A stretch of DNA of 64,000 bases from CBDDIP01 sp965229005 (lineage in GTDB: Bacteria; Actinomycetota; Acidimicrobiia; Acidimicrobiales; Ilumatobacteraceae): contig CBDDIP010000002.1 of assembly GCA_965229005.1 (NCBI GenBank), positions 2,790,001 to 2,854,000 on the forward strand. Direction: 5' to 3'. The translations under genes were made by a program, and so were the position numbers. The notes under the pieces were generated by a model that was not told the DNA's origin, made no database searches, and saw nothing but the letters and a program-made list of their open reading frames with translations. Shown here in pieces: positions 15,777 to 23,701 of this stretch (within the stretch, counting starts at the first letter, position 1; each line of letters opens with the position of its first letter).

Positions 15777-16543
15777 ACGTGCCGTTCGCCATCGGCGACA
15801 AGGTCCTGCTGCTGGACATCAAGCAGCGTCGCTACCTGATCACCCTCGCCGAGGGTGGGCAGTTCCACAGCCACTCCGGCTTCTTCGAGCACAGCGACCT
15901 CGTCGGCCAGCTGGAGGGCACGGTGATCAAGAGCACCAAGGGCTCGCCGTACACCGCACTGCGCCCGACGTTGGAGGACTTCGTCGTCGAGATGCCGCGC
16001 GGCGCGCAGGTGATCTACCCGAAGGACCTCGCCCCGATCTGCATGCTGGCCGACATCGGCCCGGGCGTGCGCGTCTTCGAGAGCGGTGTCGGTTCGGGTG
16101 CGTTGAGCATGACGATGCTGCGCTACGGCGCATCGATCGTCGGATACGAGCTGCGCGAGGACTTCGCCAACCGTGCCCGCACCAACGTGCGCAGCTTCCT
16201 CGGCGAGGACGCGCTGACGCGCTACGACGTGTCGTTGCGCGACAGCTACGAGGGCATCGAGGAGCGCGACTTCGACCGCATCGTGCTCGACCTGCCCGAG
16301 CCGTGGCGCGTCGTGCCCCACGTCTATGAAGCGCTGCGCCCGGGCGGGATCCTGATCGCCTACAACCCGTCGATCACCCAGGTCTCACAGCTGCGCGACG
16401 TGCTGGCCAACAAGCGCTGGAACGGCACCCGCACCCTCGAGGTGATGCACCGCGGCTGGTACGTCGAAGGCCAAGCCGTGCGCCCCGACCACCGCATGGT
16501 CGCCCACACCGGCTTCCTCACCGTCGGCCGCTTCCTCGGCTGA
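15773..16543 (+). CDS. trmI: tRNA (adenine(58)-N1)-methyltransferase
   Basis: This 256-residue TrmI methylates A58 in the T-loop of tRNA. The N-terminal beta domain (about 1-70, FHSHSGFFEHSDLVG) is followed by the SAM domain, with VFESGVGSGALSM at 101-113, the acidic ribose ligand in YELRED, and the DLPEPW active-site motif. Length and motifs are normal. It lies just before mpa, as trmI does before the mycobacterial proteasome genes. A strong hairpin follows 12 bases after the stop. Confidence 0.95.
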   Translation: MNVPFAIGDKVLLLDIKQRRYLITLAEGGQFHSHSGFFEHSDLVGQLEGTVIKSTKGSPYTALRPTLEDFVVEMPRGAQVIYPKDLAPICMLADIGPGVRVFESGVGSGALSMTMLRYGASIVGYELREDFANRARTNVRSFLGEDALTRYDVSLRDSYEGIEERDFDRIVLDLPEPWRVVPHVYEALRPGGILIAYNPSITQVSQLRDVLANKRWNGTRTLEVMHRGWYVEGQAVRPDHRMVAHTGFLTVGRFLG

Positions 16544-16555
16544 CCTGGAACGCGA

Positions 16556-16581
16556 ACGAGGCGGCCCGCAGGCCGCCTCGT
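16556..16581. terminator. Strong hairpin between convergent trmI and ferredoxin genes
   Basis: A perfect 11-base stem (ACGAGGCGGCC with its complement) closes a 4-base CGCA loop. It sits 12 bases after the trmI stop and 21 bases before the ferredoxin stop. No T-run follows on either strand, so it is a GC-rich bidirectional terminator of the kind common in actinobacteria. Confidence 0.8.
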
Positions 16582-16602
16582 CAGATCATGTGATCGAACC
16601 GG

Positions 16603-16848
16603 CTAGGGCTCGATGAAGATGCACTCGCCGGGGCACTCCTCGGCGCTCTCGATGACGGCGTCGAGCTTCCCGTCGGGGATCTCGGCCATGCCGTCAGCGC
16701 CCTGGGGGTTGCCCTTGGCGGTGGCGTACACCTTGTCGCCCTCTTTGACGTAGGCAAGGCCATCGTCGAGCAGGGTGAACACGTCGGGCGCGATCTCCTC
16801 GCACAACCCGTCGCCGGTGCACAGATCCTGGTCGATCCATACCTTCAT
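16603..16848 (-). CDS. Ferredoxin, single [3Fe-4S] or Asp-ligated [4Fe-4S] type
   Basis: This 81-residue small acidic ferredoxin has CTGDGLC (C10, C16) with Asp at the position of the usual middle cysteine, and ends with ECPGECIF supplying the remaining ligand. This pattern is typical of actinobacterial ferredoxins that feed cytochrome P450s. A central insertion (about 36-60) is longer than in the shortest members. It has its own ribosome site (AGGAGA about 9 bases before ATG 16848). A P450 lies in this window at 45385-46635, but the two are 29 kb apart. Confidence 0.88.
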   Translation of the reverse strand: MKVWIDQDLCTGDGLCEEIAPDVFTLLDDGLAYVKEGDKVYATAKGNPQGADGMAEIPDGKLDAVIESAEECPGECIFIEP

Positions 16849-16973
16849 GTCGTCGTATCTCCTGCTCAGAAAGGGGTGAGACGTGGTCGAGTGTACACAG
16901 CCGTCCCGTTTCGACCATGTTCCGGTCCGATGAACGCTGACGTGAGGTACGCCACACCGTCGCCGACCGCGTG

Positions 16974-16979
16974 TAGGTT
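16974..16979 (+). promoter_or_regulatory. -10 box of mpa
   Basis: TAGGTT, 6 bases before ATG 16986. The 137-base gap to the ferredoxin gene holds no other clear site. Confidence 0.6.
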
Positions 16980-16985
16980 CCGGTC

Positions 16986-18710
16986 ATGGCCGAGGACCAG
17001 GAAACCGGAGCCGCCGAGGACGACGCTGCGCTGCGTGCGCAGCTCATCGTGCTCGACGAAGAGATCAGCGCCCTGCGCCGCAAGCTCGCGGACGCGCCGA
17101 AGCGCCAACGCGCGCTGGAGGAGCGGCTGCTCGAGACGAAGGGTCAGCTGGCCCAGGCCGTCTCGCAGAACGAGAAGCTGAGCTACACACTGCGCGAGTC
17201 GCGCGAGCACATCGCTGCGCTGCGCGACGAGGTCGACAAGCTCACGCAACCGCCGAGCGCGTACGGCGTCATCGTCGGCAAGAACGACGACGGCACCGTC
17301 GACGTGCTCACGAGTGGTCGCAAGATGCGCGTCGGCCTGCATCCCGACATCGACCACGAGTCACTGCCGCGTGGCAGCGAAGTGGTACTCAACGAGAGCT
17401 TCAACGTCGTCCAGGCCCGCACGCCGGAGGTCACCGGCGAGGTGGTCACCATCAAGGAGATGATGGAGGACGGCGTGCGCGCGCTGGTCGTCGGCCGCGC
17501 CGACGAGGAACGGGTGTGCGAGCTGGCCGACGTGCTTCGTGGCGTGCACCTGCGCAACGGCGACACGATGCGCCTCGACACGCGCACGGGCATGCTCCTC
17601 GAGAAGCTGCCCCGCCCCGAGGTGGAAGACCTCCTCCTCGAAGAGGTGCCCGACATCTCCTACGAGGACATCGGCGGTCTCGACACACAGATCGAGCAGA
17701 TCGCCGACGCGGTGGAGCTGCCGTTCCTCTACGCCGACCTGTTCGCCGAGCACCAGCTGCCGGCGCCGAAGGGCATCCTGCTGTACGGCCCGCCAGGCTG
17801 CGGGAAGACGCTCATCGCCAAGGCGGTCGCCAACTCGCTGGCCAAGAAGGTCGCCGAGAAGACCGGTGGCGAGAAGGGTCGCAGCTACTTCATCAACATC
17901 AAGGGCCCCGAGCTGCTCAACAAGTACGTCGGCGAGACCGAGCGGCAGATCCGGCTCGTCTTCCAACGTGCCCGTGAGAAGAGCGAGGAGGGCTGGCCGG
18001 TCATCGTCTTCTTCGACGAGATGGACTCGATGTTCCGCACCCGTGGCTCCGGCATCAGCAGCGACATGGAGAGCACGATCGTTCCCCAGCTGCTGGCCGA
18101 GATCGACGGTGTCGAGGGCTTGCGCAACGTCATCGTCATCGGTGCCACCAACCGCGAAGACCTCATCGATCCGGCCATCCTGCGCCCTGGCCGCCTGGAC
18201 GTGAAGATCAAGATCGAGCGCCCCACCGCGGACGCGGCGCGGCAGATCTTCGCCCGGTACCTCACTGACGAGATCCCGATCGCTCCCGGCGCCGAGGTGC
18301 CCGACATGATCGCCGAGACGGTCCTCGAGATGTACCGCGCCGACGCGGACAACCAGTTCCTCGAGGTGACGTACCAGAACGGCGACAAGGAGATCCTCTA
18401 CTACAAGGACTTCTCGTCGGGCGCGATGATCGAGAACATCGTCCGCCGAGCCAAGAAGCTGGCCATCAAGCGGGTCATCGCCGGCGGTGCCCGTGGCGTG
18501 TCCACGCAAGACCTCCTCGACTCCATCAAGCAGGAGTACAAGGAGCACGAGGACCTGCCGAACACGACCAACCCGGACGACTGGGCGAAGATCAGCGGCA
18601 AGAAGGGTGAGCGCATCGTGTTCATCCGCACGCTCACCAAGGGTCGTGAGGAAGCGGACCGCGAAGGCGGACGGGCCATCGAGCGGGTGGGCACCGGGCA
18701 GTACCTGTAA
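16986..18710 (+). CDS. mpa: Proteasome-associated AAA+ ATPase Mpa/ARC
   Basis: A 574-residue unfoldase that recognises pupylated proteins and feeds them to the 20S proteasome. An N-terminal coiled coil (about 13-88), which binds Pup, is followed by tandem OB domains (about 92-210) and one AAA+ domain with Walker A GPPGCGKT (268-275), Walker B VIVFFDEMDSM and the arginine-finger region LRPGRLD. It ends in GQYL, the C-terminal docking motif that opens the proteasome gate. Length and motifs are close to mycobacterial Mpa. The promoter is predicted to be leaderless. Confidence 0.97.
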   Translation: MAEDQETGAAEDDAALRAQLIVLDEEISALRRKLADAPKRQRALEERLLETKGQLAQAVSQNEKLSYTLRESREHIAALRDEVDKLTQPPSAYGVIVGKNDDGTVDVLTSGRKMRVGLHPDIDHESLPRGSEVVLNESFNVVQARTPEVTGEVVTIKEMMEDGVRALVVGRADEERVCELADVLRGVHLRNGDTMRLDTRTGMLLEKLPRPEVEDLLLEEVPDISYEDIGGLDTQIEQIADAVELPFLYADLFAEHQLPAPKGILLYGPPGCGKTLIAKAVANSLAKKVAEKTGGEKGRSYFINIKGPELLNKYVGETERQIRLVFQRAREKSEEGWPVIVFFDEMDSMFRTRGSGISSDMESTIVPQLLAEIDGVEGLRNVIVIGATNREDLIDPAILRPGRLDVKIKIERPTADAARQIFARYLTDEIPIAPGAEVPDMIAETVLEMYRADADNQFLEVTYQNGDKEILYYKDFSSGAMIENIVRRAKKLAIKRVIAGGARGVSTQDLLDSIKQEYKEHEDLPNTTNPDDWAKISGKKGERIVFIRTLTKGREEADREGGRAIERVGTGQYL

Positions 18711-18737
18711 GCACAACCGAACGTTGGGGGCGACGTG

Positions 18738-20789
18738 ATGCGAGGGACGAGGCGCTGGGGCGCGCTGCTGGTGTGTGGTGCGTTCGCGCTCGGTGCGTGT
18801 TCGTCCGATTCGAGCTCGCCGACCACCGGCGCGAGCGCGCCGGAGGTCACGGACATCGGCGAGCCGGCGACGGCGCCACCCGTCACGTCGCCGGGGCCGT
18901 CCACGCCAGAGGCGGAGCCGGACCTGCACGCCGGCGCATCCAGCCGCAGCGTGCTGCCCACGGTCGAGGGCGAGCGGGCCTACCTCGACGATGCACCCGG
19001 CTGGCCGGAGGCCGGCACGGAGCCGAACGACATCGGCGTGTTCGTGCCCGAATGGGATCAGGGTCGGGTCGACGTCGGCAACGGCAGCGAGGACGGCTCG
19101 TGGGTGCACGACGATCTGCGCGTCACCGCGCTCGCGGTCGAGTCCAACCTGGAGATCGTCGTGTTCGTCAGTGCCGACGTCTACATGGTGTTCGCCGCCG
19201 ACGCGGCGGAGATCGAGCAGCGAGCGCTGGCGTTGATGCCGGCCGAGATCGCCAAGTACACGCACGTCATCGTCAGCGCGACGCACAACCACCACGGCCC
19301 GGACACCGCGTTCAGCGTCAACGACGACTGGTACGACATGTTCGCCGACCAGGCCGCCGGAGCAGCGGCGGACAGCGTTGCGGCACTCGAGCCGGCCACG
19401 TTGACCGTGGACGGTGGCGAGCACCGCTTCGGCGTCAGCGACGGACGCGATCCGATCGTCCTGTACCCGGCGCTCCTCACGGCCCGGTTCGCCGCCGAGG
19501 ACGGCTCGACGATCGCCACCGTCGTGCAGTGGGCCAGCCATCCGGAGAGCACCCTCGGCTGGAAGCCTCCGGTGGACATCACCGAGCAGTGCGCGATCAA
19601 GGGGTGGGAGGGCGACGACTGCAGCGCCGAGGGGCGCATCTTCTCCGCCGACTACCCGGGCGTCCTGCGCGATCGCATCCAATCGGCCGACGGCGGCGAG
19701 GTCGTCTACTTCAACGGCCCGATCGGCAGCCAGATCGGACCGGGTGACGCCGACGTGTGGATCGTCGACGCGGAGCATCCCGCCGCCGGAGCCGACGGGG
19801 TGCAGGGCTCCACGGCGCCCGTCGGGGCGCAGCCGGTTGCCGGCGCCACCGACTTCCGCGACCGCAACATGGCCCGCCCCGCGGCGATCGGCACGCAACT
19901 CGCGCTCGCCGTGGAGGAGCAAATGGTCGAGGCGCGCGAGGCCCCGACGTTCGGCATCGAGTGGACGGAGCAGCCGTTCTACACGAGGCTCACGAACATC
20001 GGTTTCCGGGTGCTGCTGGCGGACGGCGACCTCGGCTGGCAGACGCCCGACGCGTTCAACTGCACGGCCAAGCCGTTCACCGACGACAACTGCATTAGCG
20101 ACGGGGGAGCGGTGGAGGACGACCCGGTCCTGACCCCGCTCGTCGACAGCCAGATCCGCGTCGGCGACGTGCTCAAGACGCGGCTCGTGAAGGTCACCCT
20201 GGACACCGCGGCCGGTGGCATCGGCTTCCTGTTCATGCCCGGCGAGCTGCCGCCGGAGCTGGTCGTCGGGTTGCCGGCGACGTTCAACACCGACCCGGCG
20301 CCGTTCTACACGGAGCCCGAGAACCACGCAGTCGGTGCCGACTACGTCATCCCGGGCTACCTCGGCGAACTGACCGACGACGAGCTGATGTTCACCATCG
20401 GGCTCGGCGGCGACGAGCTGGGCTACTTCGTGCCGATCAACGAGGTCCGGCTGAAGTGCCTCGACCTGGCCCTGCCGGCCGAGGCCGGGTACACGTGTCA
20501 GCGACTGTTCGACGAAGGCTGGTTGGTCACCCCGGATGCCGTTGCCGGCCCGGTGTGCCGCCAGCTGACCGATCCGGATCCGGCGCTCGCGGCGACGGTG
20601 CCGACCGGCGACGCGGCGACTGCGCTCGTCGCCGTCTGCCGCTACGGCCAGGCGCTCGGACGCGAGCTCGGTGAGCCCGCCGGCCACTACGAGGAAACCA
20701 ACTCCGCCGGATGGGACCTCGTCGACGACGTGATGGCCGCCGCCGAGACGCTGTTCGGCAAGACGTTCACCAGCGGGGGCATCGCTTGA
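18738..20789 (+). CDS. Lipoprotein with neutral/alkaline ceramidase-like domain
   Basis: This 683-residue secreted lipoprotein has a basic n-region and a hydrophobic segment ending in the lipobox LGAC (C21), then a Ser/Pro/Thr-rich linker to about residue 75. The next region has GVFVPEWD and, at 181-188, ATHNHHGP, which parallels the zinc-binding ATHTHSGP of neutral ceramidases. FNGPIGSQIGP and LFMPGELPPELVVGLP are further ceramidase-like segments. Several Cys pairs fit an extracellular protein. ATG 18738, 7 bases after GGGGG, is preferred over GTG 18735. It probably hydrolyses an amide or ester bond outside the cell. The substrate is unknown. Confidence 0.82.
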   Translation: MRGTRRWGALLVCGAFALGACSSDSSSPTTGASAPEVTDIGEPATAPPVTSPGPSTPEAEPDLHAGASSRSVLPTVEGERAYLDDAPGWPEAGTEPNDIGVFVPEWDQGRVDVGNGSEDGSWVHDDLRVTALAVESNLEIVVFVSADVYMVFAADAAEIEQRALALMPAEIAKYTHVIVSATHNHHGPDTAFSVNDDWYDMFADQAAGAAADSVAALEPATLTVDGGEHRFGVSDGRDPIVLYPALLTARFAAEDGSTIATVVQWASHPESTLGWKPPVDITEQCAIKGWEGDDCSAEGRIFSADYPGVLRDRIQSADGGEVVYFNGPIGSQIGPGDADVWIVDAEHPAAGADGVQGSTAPVGAQPVAGATDFRDRNMARPAAIGTQLALAVEEQMVEAREAPTFGIEWTEQPFYTRLTNIGFRVLLADGDLGWQTPDAFNCTAKPFTDDNCISDGGAVEDDPVLTPLVDSQIRVGDVLKTRLVKVTLDTAAGGIGFLFMPGELPPELVVGLPATFNTDPAPFYTEPENHAVGADYVIPGYLGELTDDELMFTIGLGGDELGYFVPINEVRLKCLDLALPAEAGYTCQRLFDEGWLVTPDAVAGPVCRQLTDPDPALAATVPTGDAATALVAVCRYGQALGRELGEPAGHYEETNSAGWDLVDDVMAAAETLFGKTFTSGGIA

Positions 20790-20790
20790 T

Positions 20791-20855
20791 CTCGGTGCTC
20801 GCTGCGCTCGCCTGCCCGTGTTCGCTCGCGAGCTCGCTCACCCGAACTCCAGTCC
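20791..20855 (+). repeat. Dispersed repeat, copy A (65 bases)
   Basis: It runs from CTCGGTGCTCGCTGCG to CGAACTCCAGTCC and lies between convergent genes. It is nearly identical (two substitutions, one 1-base gap) to the reverse complement of 34772-34835. It occupies most of the 90-base gap between the ceramidase-like and MarR genes. Confidence 0.8.
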
Positions 20856-20879
20856 GTTCGCACCGCGCGGAACAACTCG

Positions 20880-21356
20880 TCAGGTGGCGCGTTCTTGCTC
20901 CAGTGAGGTGACGAGGGTCGAGAGGGTGGAGAGGAGCTGGGACTTGCGCGTCGGGCTCAGCTCGTCGAACAGGGCGGCGATCTCGCACAGGCGCGGGGCG
21001 AGAGCGGTCATCGCCACGGCCTTGCCCTCCTCGGTGATCTCCAGGATGGTTGCTCGTCGATCCGTGGGGTGCGGCGTGCGGCGCACGAGGTGTTCGGCCT
21101 CCAGCGCGTCGGCGACGCTGGTCATGTTGCGGGCCGGCAGTCGGAGGGCGTCGGCGAGGTCGACCATCCGTGCGGGACCCTGGCAGTGCAGCGACTCGAG
21201 CACGCGCAACCGCGGATACGTGGACAGTGCGCTGTCCGGAGCGCCCTCCAGCCAACGTGAGAACGCCTTGGCGAAGCGGCCCGACATCTCGACCAGCTCG
21301 CGGTTCAGCGGGTCGAGGCCGGTCGGCTCGTGATCGGCGTGCTGAGCGTTCGCCAC
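20880..21356 (-). CDS. MarR-family transcriptional regulator
   Basis: This 158-residue regulator has a winged helix: YPRLRVLESLHCQGPARMVDLA, then LRLPARNMTSVADALEAEHLV as the recognition helix, and the wing RTPHPTDRRATILEIT with the conserved DRR. The long N- and C-terminal helices form the dimer. An upstream TTG (21389) is possible, but the GTG at 21356 sits 7 bases after TACGCT and is preferred. The divergent PPOX gene and a classic MarR palindrome between them suggest that it represses that enzyme and responds to a small aromatic or oxidant. Confidence 0.9.
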   Translation of the reverse strand: MANAQHADHEPTGLDPLNRELVEMSGRFAKAFSRWLEGAPDSALSTYPRLRVLESLHCQGPARMVDLADALRLPARNMTSVADALEAEHLVRRTPHPTDRRATILEITEEGKAVAMTALAPRLCEIAALFDELSPTRKSQLLSTLSTLVTSLEQERAT

Positions 21357-21363
21357 GAGGTCG

Positions 21364-21369
21364 AGCGTA
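21364..21369 (-). promoter_or_regulatory. -10 box of the MarR gene
   Basis: TACGCT on the minus strand, 7 bases before GTG 21356. Confidence 0.5.
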
Positions 21370-21403
21370 TCGCTGTGATCCGATCGCAATGCTGTCGTTC
21401 GAA

Positions 21404-21423
21404 ATAGTTACGTATGCAACTAT
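21404..21423. promoter_or_regulatory. MarR-type operator
   Basis: ATAGTT and AACTAT are perfect arms around an 8-base centre that is itself nearly symmetric (16 of 20 bases palindromic). It resembles the well-known TAGTTGC...GCAACTA MarR sites. It spans about -40 to -21 of the PPOX start at 21444, over the -35 region. Confidence 0.75.
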
Positions 21424-21430
21424 CTCGCGA

Positions 21431-21436
21431 TACACT
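21431..21436 (+). promoter_or_regulatory. -10 box of the MarR-linked PPOX gene
   Basis: TACACT, 7 bases before ATG 21444. Confidence 0.55.
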
Positions 21437-21443
21437 ACCGGTC

Positions 21444-21911
21444 ATGACTGACGCCACGACGACCGACACGAACACCGGCTTCGCCCTCGACGACGAGATC
21501 CAGGAAGCCATCGCCGCCGCGTTCGGGGAGATGAACGCGCTCACCACCGGATACGTGGACGCCGACGGTTGGGCCCAGCTGTCCAAGCGGGGCACCGTGC
21601 AGGTGCTCGACGGCCAGACCATCGGCCTCTGGGTGCGCAAGACCACCGACGGCATGGCCGTGTCGATCGCCGACCGCCCGCAGGTGACCCTGCACTACGT
21701 CGATCTCGCCAACCGCGGCGTGCTCTACACGCTGTTCGGCACGGCGAAGGTCACCGACGATCCCGAGCTCCGCGCCCGGATCTTCGACGGCTCGCCGGAG
21801 TACGAGCAGAGCATGGACCTCGAGCGCAAGGGCCTGGCGATCGTCGTCGACCTGCAGCGCATCGTCGGGCTGAGCCGCCGCCCGGAGCGCAACTTCGACC
21901 TGCGCCGCTGA
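21444..21911 (+). CDS. PPOX-class flavin/F420-type oxidoreductase under MarR control
   Basis: This 155-residue split-barrel protein contains GWAQLSKRGTVQVLDG and GLWVRKTTDGMAVSIADRP, then VLYTLFGTAKVTDDPELR, the usual strand-helix layout of pyridoxamine-phosphate-oxidase-like reductases. Its sequence differs clearly from the PPOX protein at 4499-4933. The MarR neighbour and operator suggest an inducible redox or detoxification role. The cofactor cannot be fixed from sequence. It lies 51 bases upstream of dop, which has its own promoter. Confidence 0.83.
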   Translation: MTDATTTDTNTGFALDDEIQEAIAAAFGEMNALTTGYVDADGWAQLSKRGTVQVLDGQTIGLWVRKTTDGMAVSIADRPQVTLHYVDLANRGVLYTLFGTAKVTDDPELRARIFDGSPEYEQSMDLERKGLAIVVDLQRIVGLSRRPERNFDLRR

Positions 21912-21950
21912 ACACGCGGCCAAAACTCCGGCAGCCAAAACTCAGGCAGA

Positions 21951-21956
21951 TAGGGT
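21951..21956 (+). promoter_or_regulatory. -10 box of dop
   Basis: TAGGGT, 6 bases before ATG 21963. It may serve the dop-pup-prcBA-pxpABC run. Confidence 0.6.
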
Positions 21957-21962
21957 GCGCGA

Positions 21963-23447
21963 ATGGCCCTGCCGAAGGTGTGTGGCATCGAGACCGAGTA
22001 CGGGATCATCGTGCGCGGCGCCGACAGCAACCCGGTCACCGCCTCGTCGCTGCTGATCAACGCCTACCTGGCGGCGACCAACCGGCGGGTCGGGTGGGAC
22101 TTCGAGGACGAGCGCCCCGGCAACGATGCGCGCGGGTTCAGCGTCGACGATCTGATGGCGCCGGACATCGACACCCACCTCGTCAACGCGGTGCTCACCA
22201 ACGGGGCGCGCTACTACGTCGACCACGCCCACCCGGAGGTCAGCACGCCGGAGTGCCTCGACGCACGTGAGGTCGTGCGCTTCGACCGCGCCGGCGAGGA
22301 GATCGTGCGGGCGAGCATGGTCGCCGCGTCGTCGATGCTCGCCACCGGTGCCGAGCTGATCTGCCACAAGAACAACTCCGACGGCAAGGGCAACAGCTAC
22401 GGGTGCCACGAGAACTACCTGCTGGCCCGGGAGGTGCCGTTCGGTCGGATCGTCGCGCAAGTCACCCCGCACTTCGTCACCCGTCAGATCGTCATCGGCG
22501 CCGGCAAGGTCGGCTGCGAGCTGCCCGGTGTGCAGGCCAGCGAGATCCCCTTCCAGATCAGCCAGCGCGCCGACTTCTTCGAGGAGGAGGTCGGGCTGGA
22601 GACCACGTTGAAGCGCCCGATCATCAACACTCGCGACGAGCCGCACTGCGACGCGTCGAAGTACCGCCGGCTGCACGTGATCGTCGGCGACGCGAACATG
22701 AGCGAGGTCGCCACGTACGTCAAGGTCGGCGCCACTGCGTTGGTGCTGGCGATGATCGAGGACGACGCACTCGGCGACGACTGGGTGCTCGCCAACCCGG
22801 TGGCGGCGATCCGACAGGTCAGCCACGACACCTCGATGACGCGCACGATCCTGCTGCGCAGCGGCCGCCGCGCGACGGCCCTCGAGGTGCAGTGGGGCCT
22901 GTACGAGCGTGCCCGCAAGTACGAGCGCAGCCACGGGCTGTCGGCCGTTGGCGAGGACGTCGGCGTCGAGGTGCTCGGCTGGTGGGAGACCATCCTCAGC
23001 GGCCTCGAGCGCGACCGCGGCACCGTTGCCCACGTCGTCGATTGGGTGGCCAAGGAGCGGCTGGTGCAGGGCTACCAGGACCGCCACAACGTCCGCGATG
23101 GCGACGCCCGACTCAAGGCACTCGATCTGCAGTACCACGACATGCGCCCGGACAAGTGCCTGGCGCTCCGCGTCGGGCTGGTCACGATGGCCGGCGACGC
23201 CGAGGTGCGCGATGCGATGACCCAGCCACCGACCACCACCCGGGCCTACTTCCGCGGCCGTTGCCTGGCCAAGTGGCCCAACGACATCGTCGCCGCGAAC
23301 TGGGACAGCCTGGTCTTCGACGTCGGCCGCGACCCGCTGCGGCGGGTGCCGATGATGGAACCGCTGCGCGGCACAGCGGAATACGTGGCTAGGTTGATCG
23401 ACGAGAGCAACACCCCAGCGGAGCTTCTTGCTCGGCTGGGTGCCTGA
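21963..23447 (+). CDS. dop: Depupylase/deamidase of Pup
   Basis: This 494-residue glutamine-synthetase-like carboxylate-amine ligase fold deamidates the C-terminal Gln of Pup and removes Pup from substrates. GIETEYG (8-14) carries the Mg-binding Glu. YYVDHAHPEVSTPE (84-97) carries the nucleophilic D87. NSYGCHENYLL and INTRDEPHCDASKYRRLH are conserved with PafA. The length (about 500) and the DHAH version of the motif separate it from PafA (DVGSH). It is followed by pup, whose product ends in Gln and therefore needs Dop. Confidence 0.97.
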   Translation: MALPKVCGIETEYGIIVRGADSNPVTASSLLINAYLAATNRRVGWDFEDERPGNDARGFSVDDLMAPDIDTHLVNAVLTNGARYYVDHAHPEVSTPECLDAREVVRFDRAGEEIVRASMVAASSMLATGAELICHKNNSDGKGNSYGCHENYLLAREVPFGRIVAQVTPHFVTRQIVIGAGKVGCELPGVQASEIPFQISQRADFFEEEVGLETTLKRPIINTRDEPHCDASKYRRLHVIVGDANMSEVATYVKVGATALVLAMIEDDALGDDWVLANPVAAIRQVSHDTSMTRTILLRSGRRATALEVQWGLYERARKYERSHGLSAVGEDVGVEVLGWWETILSGLERDRGTVAHVVDWVAKERLVQGYQDRHNVRDGDARLKALDLQYHDMRPDKCLALRVGLVTMAGDAEVRDAMTQPPTTTRAYFRGRCLAKWPNDIVAANWDSLVFDVGRDPLRRVPMMEPLRGTAEYVARLIDESNTPAELLARLGA

Positions 23448-23501
23448 ACAGCAACGACGACGTCCACACGACGGCGATCACGAACAGCCGAGGCGATCAC
23501 C

Positions 23502-23696
23502 ATGGCCGAGCGAACCCAGAAGCAGAAACCAGCGCCGTCACGGACGGAAGAGGTCGTCGAGGAAGCACCGGCTGTCGCCGGTCAGGGCGACAAGTTGAAG
23601 GCTGAGCTGGACGACCTCCTCGACGAGATCGACGACGTCCTCGAAACCAACGCGGAGGACTTCGTCAAGTCGTACGTGCAAAAGGGTGGCCAGTAG
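23502..23696 (+). CDS. pup: Prokaryotic ubiquitin-like protein Pup
   Basis: This 64-residue intrinsically disordered protein has a polar N-terminus (AERTQKQKP), a helical acidic centre (LKAELDDLLDEIDDVLE) that forms a helix with Mpa, and the C-terminal VQKGGQ. The terminal Gln is the deamidation substrate of Dop, giving the Glu that PafA ligates to lysines. A GAGG ribosome site lies 10 bases before the ATG. The gene sits between dop and prcB, as is usual. Confidence 0.97.
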   Translation: MAERTQKQKPAPSRTEEVVEEAPAVAGQGDKLKAELDDLLDEIDDVLETNAEDFVKSYVQKGGQ

Positions 23697-23701
23697 TCCC
23701 C

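Noticed and set aside
17361..20687. Open frame of about 1,100 codons on the strand opposite mpa and the ceramidase-like gene
   Set aside because: It is a GC-skew shadow of two well-supported genes. Its translation is low-complexity and shows no domain.
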